Positions 41,134 through 50,953 of a stretch of 62,602 bases of DNA are shown here, piece after piece. The notes beneath the pieces were generated by a model that was not told the DNA's origin, made no database searches, and worked only from the letters and a program-made list of their open reading frames with translations. The stretch is from Candidatus Burkholderia humilis (lineage in GTDB: Bacteria; Pseudomonadota; Gammaproteobacteria; Burkholderiales; Burkholderiaceae): positions 1 to 62,602 of the forward strand of contig LFMX01000025.1 in assembly GCA_001184405.1 (NCBI GenBank), read 5' to 3'. The translations under genes and the position numbers were made by a program. Position 1 is the first letter of the stretch, and the number at the start of each line of letters is the position of its first letter.

Positions 41134-42180
41134 ATGCAAGGGCGCTACGAGAAAGACGAACGCGAGCGTGTCGACGACGGCTGGCTGCATATTTCCGAAG
41201 ACGGCATCGACGACGGCGCGCCGCCGCTGCGCACGCAAATCTTCGAGGAGCGCGCGAAGACCATTCTTACGCGCAACAACTCGCCGGTCATTCCGTTTTC
41301 GGTGTCGCTGAATCCGTATCGTGGCTGCGAGCATGGTTGCATCTATTGCTTCGCGCGGCCGACGCACAGCTATCTCGGTTTATCGCCCGGACTGGATTTC
41401 GAAAGCCGCATCTATGCCAAGGTCAACGCGGGCGAACTGCTCGAGCGCGAACTGGCGAAGCCGAGCTACAAACCCGAGCCGATCGCGCTCGGCGTGAATA
41501 CCGACGCGTATCAGCCCGTCGAGCGTGAGATGAAACTGACGCGGCGGGTCATCGAAATTCTGCGTGACTGCGGGCATCCGTTCGTGGCGATCACGAAGTC
41601 GTCGCTGATCGAGCGCGACATCGATCTGCTCGCGCCGATGGCCGCACGCGGGCAAGTCATGGCGGCGATCACCGTCACCACGCTCGATCCCGACATCGCG
41701 CACACGCTCGAACCGCGCGCGGCCACGCCGTTGCGGCGTCTGCGCACCATCCGCACGCTGGCGGAGGCGGGCATTCCGGTGGGCGTGAGCATCGCGCCGG
41801 TCATTCCGTTCGTGACCGAGACCTGGAACGCGTGCTGGAAGCGTGCGCCGAGGCCGGCGCGACAAGCACGAGCTATATCGTGCTGCGTCTGCCGTGGGAA
41901 GTCACGCCGCTTTTCAAGGACTGGCTCGCGGCGCATTTCCCCGACCGTGCGGATCGCGTGATCAGCCGCGTGCGTGACATGCGCGGCGGCAAGAACTACG
42001 GCCAAGCGCATGAAAGGCGAGGGTTTATGGGCCAATATGCTCAAGCAGCGTTTCGCCAAGGCGACGAAGCGCATCGGCCTGAATCAGCGGTCACACGGCA
42101 TTCTGGATATGTCGGAATTCAGGCGGCCGGTCGTCGAAACCTTCAAGCGGCCGCAAAATCCACAACTCGATCTTTTCTGA
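41134..42180 (+). pseudogene. PA0069-family radical SAM protein (SplB-like), at least two frameshifts
   Basis: The N-terminal part carries NPYRGCEHGCIYCFARPTHS, with the 4Fe-4S cysteines in a CX3CX2C pattern, then ALGVNTDAYQPVEREMKLTR and SIAPVIPFVTE. The frame then changes near 41825 to VLEACAEAGATSTSYIVLRL, and again near 41998 to MKGEGLWANMLKQRFAKATK, ending PQNPQLDLF. In-frame codons before the ATG at 41134 read PPAPLKGRSAVTN, which looks like coding sequence, so the original start was further upstream and seems lost or frameshifted. Function of the family is unsettled. Confidence 0.85.
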
Positions 42181-42183
42181 TGC

Positions 42184-42723
42184 CTACTGCGACAGCGTTT
42201 TGGCTGCTTCAACCTGACTTTCGAAATACGTCTGGAAGGTGAGCGCGAGACCGGTCATCAACAGGAACGCGCCGAACAGTAGCGAAAAGATCACGACGAA
42301 GATGACCGTCCAGCCGGAATCGCTTTTGCGATTCGTGTGCGCGTTGAATTGCGCATCCCACTTGGCGTCGGGACGCAAGCCGTACACGATCGCCGACAAA
42401 AACGCCGCCAAAAGCGATACCGCGCCGGGAAACGCCATCACCCAGCCGAGCACCGACGTGCGCTCGGTCGCAGCGAGCAGCAGATAGCCGACTGCACCCA
42501 GCATGATCCCGGCGATATGCGCCCAGCCCCATTTGTCGCGCATTCCATACAAATAGAAGCGATGCAGCCCGATCGAGCCGAACAAAAAGGCCAGCGCCGC
42601 GGTGAGCGTTTTCGAGCGGAAATAGGACGGAGCGGGCTTGCCGGCCGGTTTCGAGCCGGATGGCGTGGTGACGGTCGTGGAAGTCACGGAAGACGTTGAA
42701 GTAGAGCGAGCGCAGTGCGCCAT
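42184..42723 (-). CDS. TM2/NINE-domain membrane protein
   Basis: Intact 179-residue protein. After a Ser/Thr-rich N-terminus comes the TM2-type motif ALAFLFGSIGLHRFYLYGMR with four or five hydrophobic helices overall (for example AHIAGIMLGAVGYLLLAATE and TVIFVVIFSLLFGAFLLMTG). The function is unknown. It ends 4 nt from the radical SAM remnant on the opposite strand and lies upstream of the rpsP operon, facing away from it. Confidence 0.82.
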   Translation of the reverse strand: MAHCARSTSTSSVTSTTVTTPSGSKPAGKPAPSYFRSKTLTAALAFLFGSIGLHRFYLYGMRDKWGWAHIAGIMLGAVGYLLLAATERTSVLGWVMAFPGAVSLLAAFLSAIVYGLRPDAKWDAQFNAHTNRKSDSGWTVIFVVIFSLLFGAFLLMTGLALTFQTYFESQVEAAKTLSQ

Positions 42724-42846
42724 TTTACGCGCCGTCTGCGCGCCTGAGCGACATAAAGAAACATTGACGCACCCTGCCGGGCGGGCTTTTCGCGTGGCCG
42801 AACGGCACGAAAATCAGCCGCGCGATACGAAAATTGCGCTAAGTGT

Positions 42847-42875
42847 TTGTTCGCGCTTCGAATTGCAGCTATAAT
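42847..42875 (+). promoter_or_regulatory. Sigma-70 promoter of the rpsP operon
   Basis: TTGTTC (42847-42852), a 17-nt spacer, and a consensus TATAAT (42870-42875). It is 45 nt upstream of the rpsP ATG, with nothing else between. Confidence 0.75.
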
Positions 42876-42920
42876 CAGTTGTTGTCGTTGTTCCGAACCC
42901 CGGTTTTCAAGGATTTCAGC

Positions 42921-43166
42921 ATGGTCATCATCCGCTTGGCTCGTGGCGGCTCGAAGAAGCGCCCGTTCTATAACATCGTCGCAACCGATTCGCGTAGCCG
43001 TCGTGACGGCCGCTTCATCGAGCGCGTTGGTTTCTACAACCCGGTCGCCACCAAGGGCGAATCGCTGCGTATCGCTCAAGATCGCCTGACCTACTGGCAA
43101 GGCGTTGGCGCGCAACTGTCGCCGACCGTCGAGCGTCTGGTCAAGCAAGCTCAGCCGGCTGCCTAA
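42921..43166 (+). CDS. rpsP: 30S ribosomal protein S16
   Basis: Intact 81-residue protein: [20 protein letters not shown], then [18 protein letters not shown], are diagnostic. The ATG at 42921 is the family start. It opens the conserved rpsP-rimM-trmD-rplS operon and has a clear sigma-70 promoter. Confidence 0.97.
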   Translation: MVIIRLARGGSKKRPFYNIVATDSRSRRDGRFIERVGFYNPVATKGESLRIAQDRLTYWQGVGAQLSPTVERLVKQAQPAA

Positions 43167-43237
43167 GTTGTCAGGGCGGTTCGTCGCGAACGTGACGCAA
43201 TTGCCAAGTCGTTCGAAATTTGCCCAAAGGTTCGCTG

Positions 43238-43963
43238 ATGTCCGCGCGTGATTCCCAAAACGGCCGCGAAGGCGCCGTCAGTCAACCGAAGCCGGGGCAA
43301 GATGAAGGTGCCGCCACGTTTGGCGCGTTTGTCCGCAAGCCGGGCGCGTGTCGCGTGGCGGTCGACGTTTCGAACGCGCAAAATCAAAAGCAGGAAACTG
43401 TCATCGAGCCGGTCAGTGCCTTGCCTGAAGACGCAGTGGAAGTCGGCTATATCGCCGACGGCTACGGTCTCAAGGGCTGGGTCAAGGTCGTGCCGCACGC
43501 GAACGGCAAGCTGGGCGGCGACGCGCTGCTCACCGCCAGACGCTGGTGGCTGACCAAAGGCCGCGATCTGAAATCCGCGCGCTGCATGCAGTCGAAAGTG
43601 CACGCGGATACCATCGTCGCCCGTCTGGGCGGCTGTGAAGATCGCAACGCGGCCGAAGTGTTAAAAGGCCACGTGGTGCATATCGCCCGCAGTGACTTTC
43701 CGAAGCTCGACGACGAAGACGAATTCTACTGGGTCGATCTCATCGGCCTGGATGTCGAAAACGAAGCGGGCGTGGGCTTGGGCCGCGTCGCCGACATGAT
43801 CGACAATGACGCGCATTCCATCCTGTGGATCGAGTATCCGAGCACCGACAAGGATGGCAAGCCCGTCACTGGCGAGCGGCTCATTCCGTTCGTCGGCGTG
43901 TACGTGAAGACGGTGGATCGGGCGGCGAAGCGTATCGTCGTCGACTGGAACGCTGACTATTAA
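43238..43963 (+). CDS. rimM: 16S rRNA processing factor RimM
   Basis: Intact 241-residue ribosome maturation factor that binds S19 during 30S head assembly. The RimM domain begins with [20 protein letters not shown] at about residue 68, and the PRC-barrel part has [20 protein letters not shown] and [15 protein letters not shown]. The 65-residue N-terminal extension is longer than in E. coli but of a kind seen in Burkholderia (recollection). The ATG at 43238 follows AAGG with 8-nt spacing. Confidence 0.92.
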   Translation: MSARDSQNGREGAVSQPKPGQDEGAATFGAFVRKPGACRVAVDVSNAQNQKQETVIEPVSALPEDAVEVGYIADGYGLKGWVKVVPHANGKLGGDALLTARRWWLTKGRDLKSARCMQSKVHADTIVARLGGCEDRNAAEVLKGHVVHIARSDFPKLDDEDEFYWVDLIGLDVENEAGVGLGRVADMIDNDAHSILWIEYPSTDKDGKPVTGERLIPFVGVYVKTVDRAAKRIVVDWNADY

Positions 43964-43990
43964 AACGCATCAGATCAAGGGGAAAGCGCG

Positions 43991-44761
43991 ATGCAGTTCG
44001 ATGTCGTGACGCTCTTTCCCGACATGTTTCGCGCACTGACCGACTGGGGCATCACCAGCCGGGTGGTGAAGCAGGAGCGGTTCGGTCTGCGCACGTGGAA
44101 TCCGCGCGATTTCACCGCGGACAATTACCGCACTGTCGACGATCGCCCGTACGGCGGCGGTCCCGGCATGGTCATGCTGGCGCGCCCGTTGGAAGACGCG
44201 ATCCACGCGGCGAAAGCGGCGCAGCGCGAGCAGGGTATCGAATCGACACGCGTGGTGATGATGTCGCCGCAAGGCGCGAAGCTGGATCATGACCGCGTCA
44301 TGCGTTTCGCGCAGGAACCCGGGTTGGTGCTGCTGTGCGCCCGTTACGAAGCGATCGATCAACGTCTGCTTGACCGCGAAGTGGACGAAGAAATCAGCCT
44401 CGGCGATTTCGTGCTGTCTGGCGGCGAGCTGCCGGCGATGGCGCTGATGGACGCCGTCGTGCGCCAATTGCCCGGCGTGCTAAACGACGCGCAATCGGCG
44501 GTGCAGGACAGTTTCGTCGACGTTCTACTGGATTGCCCGCACTACACGCGTCCCGAGGAATACGAAGGCGTGCGTGTGCCCGATGTGCTGCTCGGCGGCC
44601 ATCACAAGGAAATCGATGCGTGGCGGCGGCGCGAAGCGTTGCGCAACACGTTCGACAAGCGGCCCGATCTGATTGCGCGGGCGCGCAGGCAAAAGATGTT
44701 GAGCCGTGCCGACGAGGCGTGGCTCGCAGAACTCGCGAAGGGCGCATCGAAGTCTGAATAG
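43991..44761 (+). CDS. trmD: tRNA (guanine-N1)-methyltransferase
   Basis: Intact 256-residue SPOUT enzyme that methylates G37 of tRNAs to prevent frameshifting. [20 protein letters not shown] at the start, [20 protein letters not shown], and the trefoil-knot segment [20 protein letters not shown] are present, followed by [20 protein letters not shown]. Third gene of the rpsP operon, 27 nt after rimM. Confidence 0.96.
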   Translation: MQFDVVTLFPDMFRALTDWGITSRVVKQERFGLRTWNPRDFTADNYRTVDDRPYGGGPGMVMLARPLEDAIHAAKAAQREQGIESTRVVMMSPQGAKLDHDRVMRFAQEPGLVLLCARYEAIDQRLLDREVDEEISLGDFVLSGGELPAMALMDAVVRQLPGVLNDAQSAVQDSFVDVLLDCPHYTRPEEYEGVRVPDVLLGGHHKEIDAWRRREALRNTFDKRPDLIARARRQKMLSRADEAWLAELAKGASKSE

Positions 44762-44893
44762 ACGGCGAGCGGACGAGCGAGAGGGGGCGTCGTGAGAATC
44801 GGCGTCTGAAGCAAACCCATCCTCTACCGGGGCCTTTTCAAACGCGAAAGCGCAAGGCACACAACTCCGGCAAGATGGCACAAGGAGTCAGTA

Positions 44894-45280
44894 ATGAATC
44901 TGATTGAACAACTCGAGAAGGAAGAGATCGCTCGCGTTCTTGGCGAAAAGTCCATCCCCGATTTCGCGCCGGGTGACACGGTCATCGTCAACGTGAACGT
45001 CGTCGAAGGCACGCGTAAGCGTGTCCAGGCTTACGAAGGTGTCGTGATCGCCAAGCGTAATCGTGGCCTGAACTCAAACTTCATCGTCCGCAAGATTTCG
45101 TCGGGCGAAGGCGTCGAGCGTACGTTCCAGACCTACTCGCCGCTGCTCGCGAGCATCGTTGTGAAGCGCTGCGGTGACGTTCGTCGCGCGAAGCTCTACT
45201 ACCTGCGCGAGCGTTCGGGCAAGTCGGCTCGTATCAAGGAAAAGCTGGTGTTCAAGGACAAGGCTGCTTCGGCGGAGTAA
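44894..45280 (+). CDS. rplS: 50S ribosomal protein L19
   Basis: Intact 128-residue protein with [40 protein letters not shown] and [20 protein letters not shown], all L19-typical. It ends the rpsP operon 132 nt after trmD and is followed by an intrinsic terminator. The tail beyond the family core ([12 protein letters not shown]) is slightly extended. Confidence 0.96.
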   Translation: MNLIEQLEKEEIARVLGEKSIPDFAPGDTVIVNVNVVEGTRKRVQAYEGVVIAKRNRGLNSNFIVRKISSGEGVERTFQTYSPLLASIVVKRCGDVRRAKLYYLRERSGKSARIKEKLVFKDKAASAE

Positions 45281-45303
45281 GTCTTTTGAAGCATGCAGCA
45301 CGG

Positions 45304-45332
45304 AAAAAGCACCCCTCGCGGGTGCTTTTTTC
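45304..45332 (+). terminator. Terminator of the rpsP operon
   Basis: AAAAAGCACCC (45304-45314), loop CTCGC, GGGTGCTTTTT and further T. It sits 23 nt past the rplS stop. Confidence 0.9.
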
Positions 45333-45377
45333 TTTGGTGTGTTCAAATTGAGACTTCGACAGCCCCATCTCCGACCC

Positions 45378-46075
45378 GTGTCCACCGGCAAGACTTCGAC
45401 TCCCCGCATCCTCGAACCCGAAAAGATGCCCGTTCTCTCGACGGGCGAGCCGCTTCCGCCCGTTGCGCCCGAGCGCCTCACGCCCGATGGTCTGCGCGCG
45501 CGTTTCGCGATGAACCTCGACTGGACGCAGGAAGCGCGCGAACAGCGCATCAAGGCGATCGTCGGCGATCCGCGCGTGGCGTCGGTGCTGAGCTGGTCGT
45601 GCGCGAGGGCGGGCTGACCGTGCTGCTGACGCAGCGCGCCGATCATCTGTCGGATCATGCGGGGCAAATCAGTTTTCCGGGCGGCCGGCGCGAGCCCGAA
45701 GATGCCGATGCTGCCGCCACCGCCTTGCGCGAAGCCTACGAAGAAGTGGCGTTGGGCGCGAAGCATTGCGAAGTCATCGGCGCGATGCCGGAATATCTGA
45801 CGGGCACGGGTTTCAAGGTGACTCCGGTCGTTGCGCTGGTTTATCGGCCGTTCACGCTGAAGGCCGACACGCGCGAAGTCGCCGATATTTTCGAAGTCCC
45901 GCTGGCGTGGCTGATGAATCCTGCCAATCACGAAGTGCGCGTTTTCCGCTGGGAAGGCGGCGAGCGTCGTTTTTTTGCCATGCCGTATGTGCCGGGCGAA
46001 AACAACGCGCCGTATTTCATTTGGGGCGCAACGGCGGGCATGTTACGCAATTTCTATCGCTTTCTTGCGGCCTGA
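45378..46075 (+). pseudogene. Nudix hydrolase (CoA pyrophosphatase-like), one frameshift
   Basis: The N-terminal piece (GTG at 45378 or ATG at 45426) reads GEPLPPVAPERLTPDGLRAR and ends in VGDPRVASVL. The frame then changes near 45592 to LVVREGGLTVLLTQRADHLS and continues through the Nudix box (FPGGRREPEDADAAATALRE then AYEEVAL) to MLRNFYRFLAA. Rejoined, this is a CoA pyrophosphatase-type Nudix protein of about 230 residues. The catalytic Nudix part is intact but has no start codon with a ribosome site in its own frame, so it is probably not made. Confidence 0.82.
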
Positions 46076-46190
46076 GGGTCATCACGTTTTTATCGCGCAG
46101 CCCGGTATGATACGAACGCTTACTAGGCGCATCGGGCGCTGTGCTATCGTTACGCGAAAATCGAACTGAACGAACTGTTTCGGCCTTCGC

Positions 46191-47129
46191 ATGACTTTTT
46201 TCTCCGTATTACTGGCTCTCATCATCGAGCAGATGCGCGCGTTATCGCCGCAAAATCCGATCTCGGCGCTGCTTCACTATCATGCGGAATCCACCGCGCA
46301 CGGTTTCGATGCGGGCAAGGAAAAGCATGGCCTCGTCGCGTGGCTGGTCGTCGTGCTGCCGTGGACGCTCGCGGTCGGGCTGATTTACTACGTGCTTTAT
46401 CGCATCAACTTCGTTCTAGCGTTTTTGTGGAACGTGGTGATCGTGTATTTCACGCTCGGCTTTCGCCAGTTCAGCCACTATTTCACCGATATCCACCTCG
46501 CGCTCAATAACGACGACGTACCGCGCGCCCGCGAAATTCTCACGGAATGGACCGGCCTCAATACCGTCGATATGCCCGTCAGCGAAATCGTGCGGCAGAC
46601 GCTAGTGCATGCGGTGGTCGCGTTGCATCGGCATGTGTTCGGCGTGTTCTTCTGGTTTCTGATTCCGATCGGACCGGCGGGCGCGGTGTTGTATCGCATC
46701 GCGGAATATTTGGCGCGGGCGTGGTCGGTGCCGAATCCGGAGCGCACGGCGGCGTTTTCGTCGTTTGCGCAGCGCGCGTTCTTTTATATCGACTGGATTC
46801 CGGCGCGTCTGACGGCGCTCGGCTTTGCGATCGTCGGCAATTTTGAAGATGCGATCTACGCGTGGCGCAATCACGCGCGCCAGTGGCCGGACGCGAACGA
46901 AGGCGTGTTGCAGGCGGCGGGCAGCGGGGCGCTCGGTGCACGGCTGGCGGGTCCGCTTGCGGAGCCGCTTTCGGTGGAAGCTCTGGCAGTCGGCGAGGCA
47001 AGCCCGTTGCCGGTCGGTGATGACTGCACGCCGCGCACGCTGCAGTCGGCGGTCGGTCTCGTGTGGCGCGTCGTGATTTTGTGGATGCTGTTGCTGCTGA
47101 TGCTCACCATCGCGGTGTGGCTGGCGTAA
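46191..47129 (+). CDS. CobD/CbiB-family integral membrane protein
   Basis: Intact 312-residue membrane protein with helices at both ends (LVAWLVVVLPWTLAVGLIYY, RVVILWMLLLLMLTIAVWLA) and a middle section YFTLGFRQFSHYFTDIHLAL and FSSFAQRAFFYIDWIPARLT, as in the CobD/CbiB family. True CobD makes adenosylcobinamide phosphate; this stand-alone form next to rsgA is frequent in Burkholderia and has no cobalamin genes nearby, so the reaction is not established. It ends directly before a decayed zinc-ribbon gene on the other strand. Confidence 0.8.
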   Translation: MTFFSVLLALIIEQMRALSPQNPISALLHYHAESTAHGFDAGKEKHGLVAWLVVVLPWTLAVGLIYYVLYRINFVLAFLWNVVIVYFTLGFRQFSHYFTDIHLALNNDDVPRAREILTEWTGLNTVDMPVSEIVRQTLVHAVVALHRHVFGVFFWFLIPIGPAGAVLYRIAEYLARAWSVPNPERTAAFSSFAQRAFFYIDWIPARLTALGFAIVGNFEDAIYAWRNHARQWPDANEGVLQAAGSGALGARLAGPLAEPLSVEALAVGEASPLPVGDDCTPRTLQSAVGLVWRVVILWMLLLLMLTIAVWLA

Positions 47130-47455
47130 TCAGTCGGCCAGCGGATCGCGTCCATTCCGCATTTCCAGCACACGGTGAATTGCGCTTCGAGCGTTTCACC
47201 GCACTGAGCACACTTCCAGGGCCGGGCGTTCGCGTCCGGCCCTGGAAGTGTGCTCGATTAACCGCAGCGCCAGCGCTTCATCGCGATCATCGACGATCCA
47301 GATTTCCGGCGCACACTGATCCGACGGAATCTCGCCCATTGCGCCGTTCAGATAGCGGTTGTGCAGCTCGCACGGCACGCCCGATGCTGCCAAGCACGTT
47401 GACCCAATGCTGCGCGGTGATGAGATTGGGCGGGTGCGTGAGGCGTTCGAACGAT
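47130..47455 (-). pseudogene. DUF2007-type small protein with C-terminal zinc ribbon, start lost and frameshifted
   Basis: Minus-strand codons read [19 protein letters not shown], then in another frame [40 protein letters not shown], then in a third RPWKCAQCGETLEAQFTVCW ending WKCG. This is the layout of DUF2007 proteins with a CxxC...CxxC ribbon that usually follow rsgA in Burkholderia (from memory). No start codon remains: the sequence begins inside the extended reading frame of rsgA, and frames change near 47395 and near 47230. A 20-bp inverted repeat overlaps the second change. The exact original stop is uncertain. Confidence 0.7.
47206..47255. repeat. Perfect 20-bp inverted repeat inside the DUF2007 remnant
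   Basis: GAGCACACTTCCAGGGCCGG (47206-47225), a 10-nt loop, then the exact reverse complement (47236-47255). There is no T-run. It spans the point where the frame of the remnant changes. The arms are longer than any other in the window except for terminator-type palindromes. Confidence 0.8.
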
Positions 47456-48367
47456 CTGGCTGGCTTCGTGGACCAGTTGCGCATAGAGCGCATGACGCTC
47501 GGGGCGGATTTTGCCGGATTCGACCGCTTCGAGCACCGCGCAACCCGGTTCATGCAGATGATGGCAGTTGTAGAAGCGGCATTTGCCCAGATACGGCCGG
47601 AAATCGGCGAACGCGCGCTCCAGCTTGCCTTCGGAGAGATGATGCAGCCCGAATTCCTGAAAGCCGGGCGAATCGATCAGCGAACCGCTGCCGGGCAGTT
47701 CGTAGAGACGCGTGAACGTGGTCGTGTGACGGCCGCTGTTGAGCGCGGAGGAGATTTCGCGCGTGGCGGCATCAGCGTCGGGAACGAGGATATTGACCAG
47801 TATCGATTTGCCCATGCCGGACTGGCCGAGCAAAATGGTCGAGCGGTTTTTCAAGCGTTCGTCGAGTTGCGGATGCACGTCGCCGGGCTGCATCTTCGCG
47901 GACAGCTCGATCACCGTATAACCCAGCGCGCGATACGGCGCCAATTGCTCGCGCGCCAGCGGCAACGCGCCTTCCACATCGATCTTGTTCAGCACGATCA
48001 GCGATTCCAGCCCATGCGCTTCCGCCGCGATCAGCGCGCGCCCGAGCAAATCCTCGCTGAAATGCGGTTCGGTTGCGAGCACGATCAGCAGTTGATCGAG
48101 ATTCGCGGCAAAGAGCTTCGACTTGAACTGATCCGAGCGATACAGCAGATTGCGCCGCTCGCCAATCTCCACGATCACGCCCTGATCGGCCGATTGCTGC
48201 TCGTAATGCACGCGATCGCCGACCGCGACTTCGCTCTTTTTGCCGCGCGGGAAGCATTGCAACATCTCGCCGCTGTCTTCGGGCGACACGAGATAGTGAC
48301 GCCCGTGCGCGGCGATGACAGTGCCTTGCAACCGCGCGCCGCGCTGAGGAGAAGCGCGGCCCGTCAT
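47348..48367 (-). CDS. rsgA: Ribosome small-subunit GTPase RsgA with a read-through tail
   Basis: The first 307 residues are a complete RsgA, a circularly permuted GTPase that acts in late 30S maturation. Visible are an OB-fold N-terminus ([20 protein letters not shown]), NKID (G4), the P-loop [17 protein letters not shown] (G1), IDSPGF (G3), and the zinc site [17 protein letters not shown]. After SQIVR the frame continues for 32 residues ([17 protein letters not shown]...) into the neighbouring DUF2007 remnant. This indicates that the normal stop was removed by a small deletion near 47445. The core should still fold. Its start overlaps the stop of the upstream M48 peptidase gene by 4 nt. Confidence 0.88.
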   Translation of the reverse strand: MTGRASPQRGARLQGTVIAAHGRHYLVSPEDSGEMLQCFPRGKKSEVAVGDRVHYEQQSADQGVIVEIGERRNLLYRSDQFKSKLFAANLDQLLIVLATEPHFSEDLLGRALIAAEAHGLESLIVLNKIDVEGALPLAREQLAPYRALGYTVIELSAKMQPGDVHPQLDERLKNRSTILLGQSGMGKSILVNILVPDADAATREISSALNSGRHTTTFTRLYELPGSGSLIDSPGFQEFGLHHLSEGKLERAFADFRPYLGKCRFYNCHHLHEPGCAVLEAVESGKIRPERHALYAQLVHEASQIVRTPHAPAQSHHRAALGQRAWQHRACRASCTTAI

Positions 48368-49632
48368 GCGGCGCGCTGCATCAATCGGTCGATGCGTTGT
48401 GAGGCGGGCGGATGCGAATAGTAGAACGCGGTGTAGATCGGATCGGGCGTGAGCGTCGATGCATTGTCTTCGTAGAGCTTCACGAGCGCGTTGACGAGAT
48501 CTTTCGGGTTGGTCTGGCTGGCGGCAAATTCATCGGCCTCGAATTCGTTTTTGCGCGATGTCAGGCTGCCGAGTGGCGTCACGAAGAACATGAACACCGG
48601 CAGCACGAGCATGAACAACACGAGCGCCACCCCATTATTGCTGCCGATGAGCGACGGCCGCACGCCGAGCTCTTCGTAAAACCAGACCATCTGCACGAGC
48701 CAGCCGAGCAGCGCGAGCATGGCGAGGCTGATGCCGAACATGACGACCATCAGCTTGAGCACGTGACGGCGCTTGAAGTGGCCGAGTTCGTGCGCGAGCA
48801 CCGCTTCGATCTCGCTGCCCGTAAGACGCGCGAGCAAGGTATCGAAAAAGACGATGCGCTTGGTCGCGCCGAAGCCCGTGAAATACGCGTTGCCGTGCGC
48901 GGAGCGGCGGCTGCCGTCCATCACGAAAAGACCTTTCGCCGCGAAACCGGTGCGCGACATCAGATTCGTGATGCGCGCGACGAGCGCTTCGTCCTTCAGC
49001 GGCTCGAACTTGTTGAAGAGCGGCGCGATGAACGTCGGGTAGATGATCATCGCGAGCAGCTGGAACGCGACCCACACGAACCACGTCCACAGCCACCAGT
49101 ACGCGCCCGCGCGATCTATCAGCCACAAAACGAGCAGCAGCAGCGGCCCGCCGATAACGGCTGAAATCACCGTGCCTTTCACCAGATCGACGAAAAAGAG
49201 CTTCTTCGTCATGCGATTGAAGCCGAATTTTTCTTCGATGACGAAGTGCCGGACATAATCGAACGGCAAATCGATGAGACTCGTGATCGCGATCACCGAC
49301 GCCACCAGCGCGATCTGTCCGGCATAGCCGCGTCCGAGCCAGTCCGAAATGGCGAGATCGAGCGCCTGCACGCCGCCGAGCAGCGTCAGCGCGACGAGCA
49401 CGACGGCGCTCGTGACGACTTCGATCATCGTGAGACGCGTGCGCTCGACGGTGTAATCGGCTGCGCGCTGGTGCGCCGTGAGCGGAATCGTGCCGCTGAA
49501 CTGCGCGGGCACGCCGTTGCGATGCGCGGCGACGTAGCGAATCTGGCGCGACGCGAGCCAAAGCTTGGTCGACACCATCGCGACCAGGGCGACGACGAAG
49601 ATCGTCGAGAAGGCGAGTGAGAGATTGGTCAT
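48364..49632 (-). CDS. M48-family (Ste24/CAAX protease-like) membrane metalloprotease
   Basis: Intact 422-residue protein with several transmembrane helices, the zinc motif HELGH at residues 281-285 and the third ligand in [10 protein letters not shown]. The N-terminal region with [20 protein letters not shown] is typical of Ste24-type peptidases. Bacterial members act in membrane protein quality control, though the substrates are unknown. The ATGA overlap with rsgA shows translational coupling. Transcribed away from orn. Confidence 0.9.
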   Translation of the reverse strand: MTNLSLAFSTIFVVALVAMVSTKLWLASRQIRYVAAHRNGVPAQFSGTIPLTAHQRAADYTVERTRLTMIEVVTSAVVLVALTLLGGVQALDLAISDWLGRGYAGQIALVASVIAITSLIDLPFDYVRHFVIEEKFGFNRMTKKLFFVDLVKGTVISAVIGGPLLLLVLWLIDRAGAYWWLWTWFVWVAFQLLAMIIYPTFIAPLFNKFEPLKDEALVARITNLMSRTGFAAKGLFVMDGSRRSAHGNAYFTGFGATKRIVFFDTLLARLTGSEIEAVLAHELGHFKRRHVLKLMVVMFGISLAMLALLGWLVQMVWFYEELGVRPSLIGSNNGVALVLFMLVLPVFMFFVTPLGSLTSRKNEFEADEFAASQTNPKDLVNALVKLYEDNASTLTPDPIYTAFYYSHPPASQRIDRLMQRAA

Positions 49633-49739
49633 CCCGGAATTCCGATTGAACTATGCGAGAATTATAAATTTTAGCCCATGTTGACGCTGTCAGATTACTG
49701 CAGGCGATAGCGGCTTTCTTCATTTCTCAGGTTTCTTCC

Positions 49740-50336
49740 ATGACCGACATCTCCACTTCTTCCGATACGACGCTCGAGCGCAGCGACATGAATCTCGTGT
49801 GGCTCGACATGGAGATGACCGGGCTCGATCCGGATAACGATCGCATCATCGAAATTGCGGTTGTCGTGACGAATTCGACGCTCGACAAGATGGTCGAAGG
49901 ACCGGTGCTCGCCATTCATCAGACGGACGAAGATTTGGGCCGGATGGATGAGTGGAACCGCAATACGCACAGCCGCTCGGGGCTGACGGAGCGAGTGAAG
50001 GCATCGACGGTGAACGAAGCCGAAGCCACGCGGCAGATTCGCGAATTTCTCGGTCAGTATGTGCCGCCGGGGAAGTCGCCGATGTGCGGCAATTCCATCT
50101 GTCAGGACCGCCGTTTCATGGCGCGCTGGATGCCCGAACTGGAAACGTTCTTCCACTACCGCAATCTGGACGTGAGCACGCTGAAGGAACTGTGCCGCCG
50201 TTGGCAGCCGGCGATTTACAAGGGTTTTCAGAAGCGCGCGATGCACACCGCGCTGGCGGACATCCACGAGTCCATCGACGAACTCAAGTACTACCGCGAG
50301 CACTTCCTCATTCCGACGGCCGCGCCCGCGGCGTAA
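49740..50336 (+). CDS. orn: Oligoribonuclease
   Basis: Intact 198-residue 3'-5' exoribonuclease that clears 2-5 nt RNAs and pGpG, the breakdown product of c-di-GMP; it is essential in many gammaproteobacteria. DEDDh residues: D23 and E25 in [12 protein letters not shown] in [12 protein letters not shown], and the final H/D in [20 protein letters not shown]. An internal ATG at residue 17 (MNLVWLD) is an alternative start. It ends exactly one base before the stop of the convergent mog remnant. Confidence 0.94.
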   Translation: MTDISTSSDTTLERSDMNLVWLDMEMTGLDPDNDRIIEIAVVVTNSTLDKMVEGPVLAIHQTDEDLGRMDEWNRNTHSRSGLTERVKASTVNEAEATRQIREFLGQYVPPGKSPMCGNSICQDRRFMARWMPELETFFHYRNLDVSTLKELCRRWQPAIYKGFQKRAMHTALADIHESIDELKYYREHFLIPTAAPAA

Positions 50337-50953
50337 TCAGCTTTTCGGCGCTCGAACAGCGCTTTTCGGACGAAACGCGGCCACGATTTCAGGCCGCGTT
50401 TCCATATACGGCCCGCCGATCAGATCAATGCAATACGGCACCGCCACGAAAATGCCCGGCACTTTCTGCTTGCCGTCCGCATCCTTCAAACCTTCCAGAG
50501 TTTCCTTGATCGACTTCCGATGACCCGGCAAGTTGATGATCAGCGCCGCGTGATCCGCCGTTTCGCGAATGACGGCGACTTGTCGCGACAGAATCGCCGT
50601 TGGCACGAAATTCAGGCTGATCTGGCGCATTTGCTCGCCGAAGCCGGGCATCGGCCTGGTGGCGACGGCGAGCGTGGCTTCGGGCGTCACGTCGCGGCGC
50701 GATGGGCCGGTGCCGCCGGTCGTCAGGACCAGATCGCAGCCGATCACATCCACCAGTTCGATGAGCGTCGCGGAGATTGTCGCGTCGTCGTCGTGGATCA
50801 GGCGGGTTTCGGCGCGCCAGGCCAACCGAGCGCCGCGCCCAGCCATTCCTGCAGCGACGGCACGCCCTGGTCCTCGTACACGTCTTGCGACGCGCGATCA
50901 CTAATGGAAACGAGTCCGACGATCAACTCGTCCGGATGGTTACGCTTCGTCAT
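50337..50953 (-). pseudogene. mog: Molybdopterin adenylyltransferase, one frameshift
   Basis: The N-terminal frame from the ATG at 50953 reads RPDEL-type sequence ELIVGLVSISDRASQDVYED followed by QGVPSLQEWLGAALG. The rest, in another frame from about 50820, has RLIHDDDATISATLIELVDV, then LVLTTGGTGPSRRDVTPEAT and PYCIDLIGGPYMETRPEIVA. Together this is a MogA-type protein of about 205 residues that activates molybdopterin by adenylation. The frame change is near 50820. The first 14 nt overlap the end of the darP remnant. Confidence 0.85.
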
